Assembly: GCA_947453525.1 (NCBI GenBank)
Contig: CANGHD010000011.1
Coordinates: forward strand, 1-40,486
Reading direction: 5' to 3'
Source: Paracoccaceae bacterium
Lineage (GTDB): Bacteria > Pseudomonadota > Alphaproteobacteria > Rhodobacterales > Rhodobacteraceae
Length of the DNA: 40,486 nucleotides
The notes under the pieces are model-generated. The model ran no database searches. It was not told the DNA's origin and was given only the letters and a program-made list of their open reading frames with translations. Shown here one piece after another: positions 1-7,643 of the stretch; the stretch's first letter is position 1, and each line of letters begins with the position of its first letter. The translations under genes were made by a program, and so were the position numbers.

Positions 1-519
1 CTGGCAGGTGCTCTCGCCCTTCATCCGAATTTCGACGGGGTGTTCTGCCTGCCCGGCACGCATTCGAAATGGGTTCAGGTGTCGGCCGGAGAAGTGGTGT
101 CTTTCCAGACCTACATGACCGGCGAACTTTTCGCCCTGCTGTCCACCCAGTCCGTCCTGCGTCATTCCCTGACCGCCGAGGGCTGGGACGACGCTGCATT
201 TGATGAGGGTCTTTCCGAAGCCCTCTCGCGCCCCGACCGCATCGCCGCCCGGCTGTTTTCGCTGCGCGCCGAAGGCCTGTTACATGGCCTGACCGCACCA
301 CAAGCGCGGTCGCGCCTGTCGGGCCTGCTGATCGGCATCGAGCTGGCCGGGGCCAAGCCCTATTGGCTTGGCCAAGCGGTCAAGCTGATCGGGGCTGAGG
401 CACTGGCGGCTTCTTACGCCCGCGCGCTTGCGGCGCAGGGCCTGAAGACCGAACGGCTTGACGCCACCACCTGCACCCTCGCGGGCCTGTCCGCCCTTTA
501 TGCAAAGCTGAAAGCATGA
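1..519 (+). CDS. dgoK: 2-dehydro-3-deoxygalactonokinase, 5'-truncated
   Basis: Cytoplasmic kinase that phosphorylates 2-keto-3-deoxygalactonate to KDPGal in the De Ley-Doudoroff galactose pathway. The reading frame is open from base 1, so the N-terminal part, with the first half of the sugar-kinase fold, lies outside the window. The visible C-terminal part, about 172 residues, contains the family-typical CLPGTHSKW stretch near base 46, followed by helical sequence ending in [10 protein letters not shown]. An internal GTG at base 40 could be mistaken for a start, but the frame continues upstream and the conserved block lies across it. The stop codon TGA (517-519) overlaps the ATG of the aldolase gene by four bases, which pairs kinase and aldolase as consecutive steps. 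The call rests on the motif and on the neighbour. Confidence 0.9.
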   Translation: MAGALALHPNFDGVFCLPGTHSKWVQVSAGEVVSFQTYMTGELFALLSTQSVLRHSLTAEGWDDAAFDEGLSEALSRPDRIAARLFSLRAEGLLHGLTAPQARSRLSGLLIGIELAGAKPYWLGQAVKLIGAEALAASYARALAAQGLKTERLDATTCTLAGLSALYAKLKA

Positions 520-1127
520 CACCCCACCGCAATCTCATCGCCATCCTGCGCGGGATCACCCCCGCCGAGGCAGTCCCCGCCGCCGAGGCACTTGTCTCCG
601 CAGGCATCACCCGCATTGAAGTGCCACTGAACTCGCCGCACCCGATGACCTCTATCGCCGCCATGGCGAAGGCCTTCGGGCATCATGCCGAAATTGGCGC
701 GGGCACGGTCCTGACGGTCAAGGACGTGGCCGAGGTGCAGGACGCAGGTGGCACACTGATCGTCTCGCCCAACTGCGACCCCGAAGTGATTGCCGCCACA
801 AAGGCGCGTGGTATGGCATCGTGGCCCGGCGTGATGACGCCGACGGAATGTTTTGCCGCCCTGAAGGCTGGGGCGGACGGGTTGAAGATCTTTCCGGCCA
901 GTCTGATCGGACCCGAGGGCGTCAAGGCGATCCGCGCTGTTCTGCCCCGGGGCACTCAAGTTTACGCCGTGGGAGGCGCTGGCGCGCAGAACTTCGCCCA
1001 TTGGTTCAACGCCGGTGCCGATGGCTTTGGCATCGGCACAGCGCTTTACACACCCGGCCTGACCGCTGCCGAAATCGCCACCCGCGCCGCCCTGATCGTC
1101 GCCGCCTATGATGAGGCCAAAGCATGA
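516..1127 (+). CDS. dgoA: 2-dehydro-3-deoxy-6-phosphogalactonate aldolase
   Basis: Class I aldolase that cleaves KDPGal to pyruvate and glyceraldehyde 3-phosphate. The 203-residue length fits the KDPG/KDPGal aldolase family. Family landmarks are the N-terminal ILRGI segment, the IEVPLNSP strand with the catalytic glutamate, the IGAGTVLT strand, and the GLKIFPAS strand with the Schiff-base lysine at about residue 124. The LNSP version of the second motif is, as I recall, typical of the galactonate branch rather than Eda-type KDPG aldolases, and the preceding dgoK supports that branch. The ATG at 516 overlaps the dgoK stop as ATGA, and the TGA at 1125-1127 again overlaps the next ATG. Confidence 0.93.
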   Translation: MTPHRNLIAILRGITPAEAVPAAEALVSAGITRIEVPLNSPHPMTSIAAMAKAFGHHAEIGAGTVLTVKDVAEVQDAGGTLIVSPNCDPEVIAATKARGMASWPGVMTPTECFAALKAGADGLKIFPASLIGPEGVKAIRAVLPRGTQVYAVGGAGAQNFAHWFNAGADGFGIGTALYTPGLTAAEIATRAALIVAAYDEAKA

Positions 1128-1987
1128 GCCAGATTTACGACCACCGCCGCTGCGAACTGGGGGAAGGGGCCTTCTGGCACCCGGAACGTCAGACCTTCCT
1201 GTGGTTCGATATCCTCGACAGCCGCCTTCTGGGCCGCAACGGCGATGACGCCGTGTCGTGGAAATTCCCGCAATATGTCTCCGCCGCCGCCTGGGTGGCC
1301 GATGATGTCATCCTCGTTGCGGGCGAACGTAGCCTGATGCTCTACGCGCTCGACGAACATGCCGTGATGCCGCTTCTGGAGCTGGAGGCCGACAAACCTG
1401 ACAACCGCTCCAACGACGGGCGGGCGGATCGGCAGGGCGGCTTCTGGATCGGAACGATGGGCAAGGACCCGCAGGACCGTAAGGGCAAGGGCGCCATCTA
1501 CCGGCTGTACAAGGGTGAAGTCCGCACGCTTTACCCCAATATCTCGATTCCCAACGCGATCTGTTTTTCACCTGATGGCACGATCGGTTACTTCGCCGAC
1601 ACGGCGGAGCAGACAGTCTGGCAGGTGGCGCTGGACGCCGATGGCTGGCCGCTGGGCGAGCGGGAAGTCTATCTCGACTTCAAGGGCACCGATATCTACC
1701 CCGATGGCGCCACTGTCGATGCCGAGGGCAATTTCTGGAACGCCCAATGGGGTCTGGGCCGTGTGGCGGCCTATTCGCCCGCAGGCGATTACCTGCGCGA
1801 CGTCACGTTCGACGCCCCCCACACCTCCTGTCCAGCCTTCGGTGGCCCTGACCTCACGACGCTGTTCTGCACCACGGCACTTGAGGAAATGTCGGAAGAG
1901 GCCCGCGCCGCCCATCCTGACGCGGGCAAGACCTTCTTTGCCGAAAACATCGCCAAGGGTCTGCCCGAGCCGAGGTTTCTGGCATGA
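1124..1987 (+). CDS. SMP-30/gluconolactonase/LRE family lactonase
   Basis: Six-bladed beta-propeller sugar lactonase of the SMP-30 family, probably hydrolysing D-galactono-lactone to galactonate in this operon. The 287-residue protein shows the three expected metal ligands in context: a glutamate in CELGEGAFW (about residue 14), an asparagine in [12 protein letters not shown], and an aspartate in [14 protein letters not shown]. The [15 protein letters not shown] segment is another family landmark. No signal peptide is seen, so it should act in the cytoplasm. The substrate is inferred from position: kinase and aldolase of the galactonate route lie upstream and a beta-galactosidase downstream, each joined by an ATGA overlap. 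An arabinono- or gluconolactonase activity cannot be excluded from sequence. Confidence 0.88.
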   Translation: MSQIYDHRRCELGEGAFWHPERQTFLWFDILDSRLLGRNGDDAVSWKFPQYVSAAAWVADDVILVAGERSLMLYALDEHAVMPLLELEADKPDNRSNDGRADRQGGFWIGTMGKDPQDRKGKGAIYRLYKGEVRTLYPNISIPNAICFSPDGTIGYFADTAEQTVWQVALDADGWPLGEREVYLDFKGTDIYPDGATVDAEGNFWNAQWGLGRVAAYSPAGDYLRDVTFDAPHTSCPAFGGPDLTTLFCTTALEEMSEEARAAHPDAGKTFFAENIAKGLPEPRFLA

Positions 1988-3879
1988 AGCGCGGCCTTGG
2001 TGTCTGTTACTACCCGGAACAATGGGATGAGGCTGTCTGGGAGTCTGACGCCACCCGCATGGCCGATCTTGGCCTGACATGGGTGCGGATCGGTGAATTT
2101 GCCTGGAGCCGGATGGAGCCGCAACCGGGCCAGTACGATTGGGGCTGGCTGGACCGGGTGATCGCGATTTTGGGCGCCAGGGGGCTGAAGGTCGTGCTGG
2201 GCACGCCAACGGCCACCCCGCCACGCTGGATGATCGCCAAGCACCCCGACATGCTGCCGGTCGATGAAAAAGGCCAAGTGCGGGGGTTTGGTTCCCGACG
2301 GCATTACGACTTCAGTCATCCGGGCTATCGGATGGACTGCGCAAAGATCGTGACGGAACTGGCTGTGCGCTACGGGAAAAACCCTGATGTGGCGGCGTGG
2401 CAGACCGACAACGAATACGCCTGCCACAAAACCGTCCATAGCTATTCAGCGGCAGCCTTGGCGGCTTTCCGGACGTGGCTGGCGCAGAAATACCAGTCGG
2501 TCGATGCGCTCAACCGGGCCTGGGGCAATGTGTTCTGGTCGATGGAATATGCCAGTTTCGACGAGATCGCCCTGCCCAACCTGACCGTGACCGAGGCGAA
2601 CCCGGCCCATGTCATGGCGTTTCGCCGCTTTGCCAGTGACGAGGTGGTCGGCTTCAACAAGCTGCAGGTCGATATCCTGCGCAAGCACTCGACCGCGCCG
2701 ATTGCCCACAACTACATGGGTCAGGTCACGGACTTCGACCATTTCGCGGTGGGCTCGGATCTGGATATTGCGTCATGGGACGCCTATCCCATCGGTTTTC
2801 TGGGCGACCGCGTGGCGGCCAGTCCCGAGCACAAACGCCGCTTCCTGCGGCAGGGCGATCCGGACTTTCAGGCCTTCCACCATGACCTGTACCGCGCCGT
2901 CGGTCGAGGCCGCTGGTGGATCATGGAACAGCAACCCGGCCCGGTGAACTGGGCCCCTTGGAACCCCGACCCGCTGCCCGGCATGGCAAGGCTTTGGGCT
3001 TGGGAGGCCTTCGCCCATGGGGCCGAGGCCGTCTGCTACTTCCGCTGGCGGCAAGCACCTTTCGCGCAAGAGGCGATGCACGCGGGCCTGCTGCGCCCCG
3101 ACAGCGAAGCCGCGCCGGCGCATGACGAGGTGGCCGTGGTCGCCCGCGAACTCGTCGCCATGCCCGATGTGCAGCAGACGCAGGCGCAGGTGGCGTTGGT
3201 GTTCGACTATGCTTCGGACTGGGTCTGGCAGACCCAGCCACAGGGCCGCGACTTCAGCTATTTCCGGCTGGCCTTCGACCTGTACCGGGGTCTGCGCCGG
3301 CTTGGTCTGGACGTGGACATCCTGCCGCCTGATACGGGCGATCTGTCGGCCTACAAGCTGGTGCTGGCACCGGGCGTGGCCACCCTGTCGCCCGAACTGC
3401 TTGGCGCTTTGAAGGCCTTCGCGGGCACTTCCCTCATCGGCCCACGAGCCAATGCCAAGACCGCGGAGTTCGCCATCCCGGTCCCCCTGCCGCCGAACCT
3501 TCCCGGCCTCGATGCCAAGGTGATGCGGGTGGAAAGCTTCCCGCCGGATGTGACCGTGCCGCTGACCCAAGGCGGCGCCTTCAAGCACTGGCGCGAAAAG
3601 CTGCAGGGGGAGGCTATGGAATCCACCGCAGACGGCTTCCCGGCCGTGGTGAAGGGCGGAAAAGTGCATTATCTCTGCGGCTGGCCCGATGACGCAGCCG
3701 CAGACCGGATTCTGGCGGTGCTTTGCGCTGGCGAGGGTCTGGCCACCCAGATCATGCCCGAGGGCCTGCGCCGCCGCAGGGCGGGCGATGTGACCTTTCT
3801 GATCAACTACAACGCCGAACCCGTCACCCATGACGGCATGACCGTCGCGGGCTGCGATGTGCATTGGAGCCGGACATGA
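1984..3879 (+). CDS. beta-galactosidase, glycoside hydrolase family 42
   Basis: Retaining beta-galactosidase that releases galactose from lactose or plant galactosides. The 631-residue protein begins with GVCYYPEQW, which is characteristic of GH42. The likely acid/base glutamate is E144 in [10 protein letters not shown] and the nucleophile is E315 in [14 protein letters not shown] glutamine amidotransferase-like trimerisation domain follows (about residues 395-570), then a small C-terminal beta domain. Cysteines that form a zinc cluster in some GH42 enzymes (the family pattern with CYCPRC after NEYGCH) are mostly absent: the corresponding stretches read RRHYDFSHP and VHSYSAAA. No signal peptide is visible, so substrates must be imported. 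It is coupled to both neighbours by ATGA overlaps. Confidence 0.93.
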   Translation: MKRGLGVCYYPEQWDEAVWESDATRMADLGLTWVRIGEFAWSRMEPQPGQYDWGWLDRVIAILGARGLKVVLGTPTATPPRWMIAKHPDMLPVDEKGQVRGFGSRRHYDFSHPGYRMDCAKIVTELAVRYGKNPDVAAWQTDNEYACHKTVHSYSAAALAAFRTWLAQKYQSVDALNRAWGNVFWSMEYASFDEIALPNLTVTEANPAHVMAFRRFASDEVVGFNKLQVDILRKHSTAPIAHNYMGQVTDFDHFAVGSDLDIASWDAYPIGFLGDRVAASPEHKRRFLRQGDPDFQAFHHDLYRAVGRGRWWIMEQQPGPVNWAPWNPDPLPGMARLWAWEAFAHGAEAVCYFRWRQAPFAQEAMHAGLLRPDSEAAPAHDEVAVVARELVAMPDVQQTQAQVALVFDYASDWVWQTQPQGRDFSYFRLAFDLYRGLRRLGLDVDILPPDTGDLSAYKLVLAPGVATLSPELLGALKAFAGTSLIGPRANAKTAEFAIPVPLPPNLPGLDAKVMRVESFPPDVTVPLTQGGAFKHWREKLQGEAMESTADGFPAVVKGGKVHYLCGWPDDAAADRILAVLCAGEGLATQIMPEGLRRRRAGDVTFLINYNAEPVTHDGMTVAGCDVHWSRT

Positions 3880-4433
3880 GCCTTGCAACCCTCGCCGCCA
3901 CTGCCACGGAGGAACTGGGCGCAGGATGTGCCACGGTGTCAGAGGCCGAGTTTGCCGCACTGGTCGAGTCCATCGCCTCGGCCCGCCGGATCGTGGCATA
4001 TGGCTGCGGACGCGAGGGCCTGATGATGCGGGCGCTGGCGATGCGGCTCTATCATCTGGGCTGTGACGTGCACATGCAGGGCGATATGTCCTGCCCTCCG
4101 GTCGGAGCCGGGGACCTGTTTGTGGTGTCATCCGGTCCGGGTCGCCTGTCGACCGTGGCGGCGCTGATCGGGCAAGCGAAGACGGCTGGTGCCAGAGTTG
4201 CCTGCATCACGGCGGAACCAGATGGCCCCGATCCGCAGGCCGCAGACCTGCGGCTGGTGATTCCCGTTCAGACCATGGCGCGGGATCAGACTGCACCTAC
4301 GTCAGTTCTGCCGATGGGCTCGGTCTTCGAGGGGGCGATGTTCCTGATCTTCGAACTTCTGGTTCTGGCCCTGCGACCGCGCCTGACGGAAAGCTTAGAA
4401 ACGATGCGCGCCCGGCATACCAATCTGGAATAG
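3876..4433 (+). CDS. SIS-domain sugar isomerase, 6-phospho-3-hexuloisomerase-like
   Basis: A 185-residue single SIS-domain protein. It has the [20 protein letters not shown] block and the following [11 protein letters not shown] and [12 protein letters not shown] segments, in the same order as 6-phospho-3-hexuloisomerase (PHI/HxlB). The histidine in MRLYHLG and the glutamate in GSVFE, in positions proposed as catalytic in PHI, are retained. I chose the ATG at 3876 because it overlaps the beta-galactosidase TGA as ATGA, like the other three junctions of the operon. An in-frame TTG at 3864 would add MEPD only. No 3-hexulose-6-phosphate synthase partner is in the window, so formaldehyde assimilation is not supported. 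Its role in a galactoside operon is unknown; an isomerase acting on a keto-sugar phosphate is the safest wording. Confidence 0.75.
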   Translation: MSLATLAATATEELGAGCATVSEAEFAALVESIASARRIVAYGCGREGLMMRALAMRLYHLGCDVHMQGDMSCPPVGAGDLFVVSSGPGRLSTVAALIGQAKTAGARVACITAEPDGPDPQAADLRLVIPVQTMARDQTAPTSVLPMGSVFEGAMFLIFELLVLALRPRLTESLETMRARHTNLE

Positions 4434-4516
4434 GCGTTGCTCGCGGCGGCTGAACATTATTCGCTTGCACAATCTTGCGCCACTGGGTCAGATCAGCGAC
4501 ACATGCGGCGGAACAA

Positions 4517-5299
4517 ATGCCGGAACGGAGAAATACAGGGTTGTCACAGCCCATAGCCATTCGCGTCAACGGACTTCGCAAGTCTTTCGGCCCGCTCGAG
4601 GTGCTCAAGGGCGTGTCCCTGACAGCGCGCGAAGGGGATGTCGTGGCCATAATCGGCGGTTCGGGCTCGGGCAAGTCGACGATGCTGCGCTGCATCAACT
4701 TTCTGGAAACCCCTTCGGGTGGCGAGATCGAGATCGCCGGCGAGAAGATGCTGATGAAGACCGACGGCCTTCCGGCCGACAAGCGTCAACTGGAAAAGGC
4801 CCGGCAAAGCCTTGGCATGGTGTTTCAGAACTTCAACCTCTGGACTCACAAGACCGTCTTGGAAAATCTGATAGAAGTACCGGTCCATGTCCTGAAAGTG
4901 CCCAAGGCCGAGGCCATCGAGCGCGCCCGCGCCCTGCTGAAGCGCGTCGGCTTGGCGGAAAAGGAAGACGCATTCCCCGCCTTCATGTCTGGCGGCCAGC
5001 AGCAGCGTGCGGCCATCGCGCGCGCGCTTTGCATGAACCCAAAGGCCATGCTGTTTGACGAACCGACCTCGGCGCTTGACCCCGAACTCGTCGGCGAGGT
5101 GCTGCAGGTCATCAAGGGCCTGGCCGACGAAGGCCGCACGATGATTCTGGTGACCCATGAGATGCGCTTCGCCCGCGAAGTGTCGACCCATGTGATCTAT
5201 CTGCACAACGGCGTCATCGAAGAGGAAGGCCCACCCGAACAATTGTTCGGCGCGCCGAAATCCGACCGTCTCAAGCAATTTCTGAAAACCGTGGGCTGA
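4517..5299 (+). CDS. polar amino acid ABC transporter, ATP-binding protein
   Basis: Cytoplasmic ATPase of a HisP/GlnQ-type importer. It contains Walker [10 protein letters not shown], a Q-loop in MVFQNFNLW, the signature [14 protein letters not shown], Walker [13 protein letters not shown] and the switch histidine in LVTHEM. The frame is open back to an ATG at 4475, but the usual family start lies near [13 protein letters not shown]. Two starts fit: ATG at 4517, or TTG at 4541 with GGAG about ten bases ahead. I list 4517 with moderate certainty. The 83 bases between this gene and the SIS gene probably hold a promoter, although I cannot define its elements. It heads a four-gene transporter operon with the binding protein and two permeases. 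Confidence 0.9.
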   Translation: MPERRNTGLSQPIAIRVNGLRKSFGPLEVLKGVSLTAREGDVVAIIGGSGSGKSTMLRCINFLETPSGGEIEIAGEKMLMKTDGLPADKRQLEKARQSLGMVFQNFNLWTHKTVLENLIEVPVHVLKVPKAEAIERARALLKRVGLAEKEDAFPAFMSGGQQQRAAIARALCMNPKAMLFDEPTSALDPELVGEVLQVIKGLADEGRTMILVTHEMRFAREVSTHVIYLHNGVIEEEGPPEQLFGAPKSDRLKQFLKTVG

Positions 5300-5354
5300 T
5301 ACCGACCCCAAACCAATTGACCCATGGGCAAACCTGACAAAAAAGGAGACCAAA

Positions 5355-6128
5355 ATGAAGAAAATCGTCCTGGCTGCCGTGGCCGCATTGGCCTTCAGCA
5401 GCTCTGCCTTCGCTGACCCACTCAAGTTCGGCGTCGCGGCAGAACCTTATCCGCCGTTTACCTCTCCGGATGCCTCTGGCAACTGGGTGGGATGGGAAGT
5501 GGACTTCCTCGGCGCCATCTGCAAGCAGGCCGCGCTGGATTGCGTGATCACCCCCACCGCATGGGACGGCCTCATCCCCGCTCTGACCTCGGGCCAGATC
5601 GATGTCATCATGTCCTCGATGTCGATCACGGCCGAACGCGCCAAGACCATCGACTTCTCTGACCATTACTACAACACTCCGGCGATGATCGTCGCGACCA
5701 AGGGTTCGGGCCTGAAACCGACGCCGGAAGGTCTGGCGGGCAAGATCATCGGCGTGCAGGTTTCCACCACGCATGAAGCCTATGCCCAGAAGTATTTCGC
5801 GCCGACCGCTGCCGAAATCAAAACCTACCAGACGCTCGACGAACAGAACCAGGACCTTGCGGCCGGCCGGATCGACGCGGGCATGGCGGACTCCATCGCG
5901 CTGGACGCGTTCCTGTCGTCTGATGCGGGCAAGGCCTGCTGCGAAAGCGAAGGCAATGTGCAGGATGATCCGGAAATTCTGGGCCAGGGTGTCGGCTTCG
6001 GTCTGCGCAAGGGCGACCCGCTGAAGGACAAGCTGAACGCCGCGATCAAGGCGATCCGTGCCGATGGCACCTATGCCGCGATCACGGCGAAGTACTTCAA
6101 GTCCGACATCTACGGGTCTGACAAGTAA
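5355..6128 (+). CDS. polar amino acid ABC transporter, periplasmic substrate-binding protein
   Basis: Secreted ligand-binding subunit of the SBP_bac_3 family. A clear Sec signal peptide (KK, a hydrophobic core, then a cut near SSAFA-DP) covers residues 1 to about 21. The mature protein has the family sequence GWEVDFLGAICK, then AWDGLIPALTSGQIDVIMSSMSITAERAKTIDFSDHYY, which closely resembles the lysine/arginine/ornithine and histidine binding proteins. The conserved arginine in SITAERA and the aspartates that hold the alpha-amino and carboxyl groups support an amino-acid-like ligand. A strong AAAGGAG site precedes the ATG at 5355. Basic amino acids or opines are plausible; a sugar would be unusual for this fold. 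The TAA stop shares one base with the next ATG. Confidence 0.92.
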   Translation: MKKIVLAAVAALAFSSSAFADPLKFGVAAEPYPPFTSPDASGNWVGWEVDFLGAICKQAALDCVITPTAWDGLIPALTSGQIDVIMSSMSITAERAKTIDFSDHYYNTPAMIVATKGSGLKPTPEGLAGKIIGVQVSTTHEAYAQKYFAPTAAEIKTYQTLDEQNQDLAAGRIDAGMADSIALDAFLSSDAGKACCESEGNVQDDPEILGQGVGFGLRKGDPLKDKLNAAIKAIRADGTYAAITAKYFKSDIYGSDK

Positions 6129-6865
6129 TGACCTGCCCCCCACCCGCACAGATACCCGCACTGGAACTTTTGGGTTTTGGTGAGTGCGGGTGGGGGGCGA
6201 CCCTGATATGGGGCCTTGGCAACTCGATCGTCATCGCGCTTGGCGCCTATGCGCTTGGCTTTGCCATCGGAATTTGCGGCGCCTTTGGCAAGTTGTACGG
6301 CGGCCCGATTGCCAAGGACTTGCTGGGGGTCTACACCACGATCGTGCGCGCCGTGCCGGAACTGGTGCTGATCCTGATCCTGTTCTACGCCTTCACTGGT
6401 CTTCTGAACGACGTCTTGCTGGCCTGGGGCTATGATCGCATCCAGATCTCGCCCATCATCACCGGCATCGTGGTTCTGGGCGTGGTGCAAGGCGCCTACC
6501 AGACCGAGGTGCTGCGCGGCGGCATCCTTGCCGTACCCGCAGGCCAGATCGAGGCCGCCCGCGCCATGGGCATGCCATCCGGCGTCGTGGCCCGACGGAT
6601 CATCCTGCCCTTGATGACCGCGAATGCCTTGCCCGGGCTGGCCAACCTGTGGCTGAACGCCACCAAGGACACCGCGTTGCTGGCAGTCATTGGATTCTCG
6701 GAACTGACGAAGGCGACCTATCAGGCCTCGGCCACCACGAAGGCGTTCTTCGTCTTCTATCCGGCGGCGATGTGCCTTTATCTGCTGATCTCGCTGACCT
6801 CGACCTTCCTGATCGGGCGGATCGAGAAATGGGCCCGGCGCGGCCAGCGCGATGTGAGGGGCTGA
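6128..6865 (+). CDS. polar amino acid ABC transporter, permease (HisQ/ArtQ type)
   Basis: Inner-membrane permease subunit of 245 residues with about five hydrophobic segments. It carries the EAA loop that contacts the ATPase (GQIEAARAMGMPSGVVARRI). The ATG at 6128 shares its first base with the TAA of the binding-protein gene (TAATG), implying translational coupling. The N-terminal cytoplasmic stretch is rich in proline and cysteine before the first membrane segment at about residue 25. Together with the following permease it should form the heterodimeric channel of the importer. Family assignment is secure; which ligand it passes is set by the binding protein and is only inferred. Confidence 0.9.
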   Translation: MTCPPPAQIPALELLGFGECGWGATLIWGLGNSIVIALGAYALGFAIGICGAFGKLYGGPIAKDLLGVYTTIVRAVPELVLILILFYAFTGLLNDVLLAWGYDRIQISPIITGIVVLGVVQGAYQTEVLRGGILAVPAGQIEAARAMGMPSGVVARRIILPLMTANALPGLANLWLNATKDTALLAVIGFSELTKATYQASATTKAFFVFYPAAMCLYLLISLTSTFLIGRIEKWARRGQRDVRG

Positions 6866-7641
6866 TGCAGGATTTCCTCAAACCGCACCGCATCGTGTTG
6901 ATCCTGATCGCCGCCGCCTTGGTGATATGGTGCGTCTTTGAGCTGAACTGGTCATGGCTCGCCAATCCGAAGTATCAGGTGCTGATCCTGCAGGGCATCT
7001 GGCGCACGATCTGGATTCTGGTGGTGACCATGGTGGTGGGCATGGTTCTGGCCATTCCGATTGGATTGGCGCAAGCGGCTGGCCCCTGGTATCTGGCCAC
7101 ACCCGCGCGGGTCTTCTGCACGATCATCCGGGGTACGCCGCTGCTGATGCAGTTGTGGCTGCTGTACTATGGGTTGGGAAGCCTGTTCCCCTCAATCCCG
7201 TGGATCAAGGATTCCGCGCTTTGGCCCTATCTGCGCCAGGCCTGGCCCTTCGCCGTCGTGGCGCTGTCGCTGTCGGTTGCGGGCTATGAGGGCGAAGTGA
7301 TGCGCGGCGCCTTCAAGGGCGTCCCGCATGGCCAGTTGGAGGCCGCGAAGTCGATGGGCATGCCCGCCTTCACCATGTTCCGCCGCATCTGGCTTCCGCA
7401 AGCCCTGCAGCGTGTGCTGCCGACCTTGGGGGGCGAGACGGTGTCGCAGTTGAAATCGACACCTTTGGTGTCGACCATCACCATCATGGACATCTATGCC
7501 GTGACCGGCCGCATCCGACAGGATACTTTCATAATCTACGAGCCGCTTCTGCTGCTCGCGGTTGTCTATATGATGATCACCGGCCTCATCGTGCTGTTGT
7601 TCCGCTGGTTCGAAAGCCGCACGCCGACGCGGACGGCCTAA
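6865..7641 (+). CDS. polar amino acid ABC transporter, permease (HisM/ArtM type)
   Basis: Second inner-membrane permease, 258 residues. The true start is the ATG at 6865, which overlaps the TGA of the preceding permease as TGATG. An open frame running back to 6649 is out of frame with and overlaps that gene, so it is not a real N-terminus. Family landmarks are the RTIWILVVTMVVGM membrane segment, the IRGTPLLMQLWLLYYGL segment and the EAA loop GQLEAAKSMGMPAFTMFRRI. The gene ends two bases before the stop codon of uvrA, which is transcribed towards it, and no terminator hairpin is visible at this junction. Confidence 0.9.
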   Translation: MQDFLKPHRIVLILIAAALVIWCVFELNWSWLANPKYQVLILQGIWRTIWILVVTMVVGMVLAIPIGLAQAAGPWYLATPARVFCTIIRGTPLLMQLWLLYYGLGSLFPSIPWIKDSALWPYLRQAWPFAVVALSLSVAGYEGEVMRGAFKGVPHGQLEAAKSMGMPAFTMFRRIWLPQALQRVLPTLGGETVSQLKSTPLVSTITIMDIYAVTGRIRQDTFIIYEPLLLLAVVYMMITGLIVLLFRWFESRTPTRTA

Positions 7642-7643
7642 GT

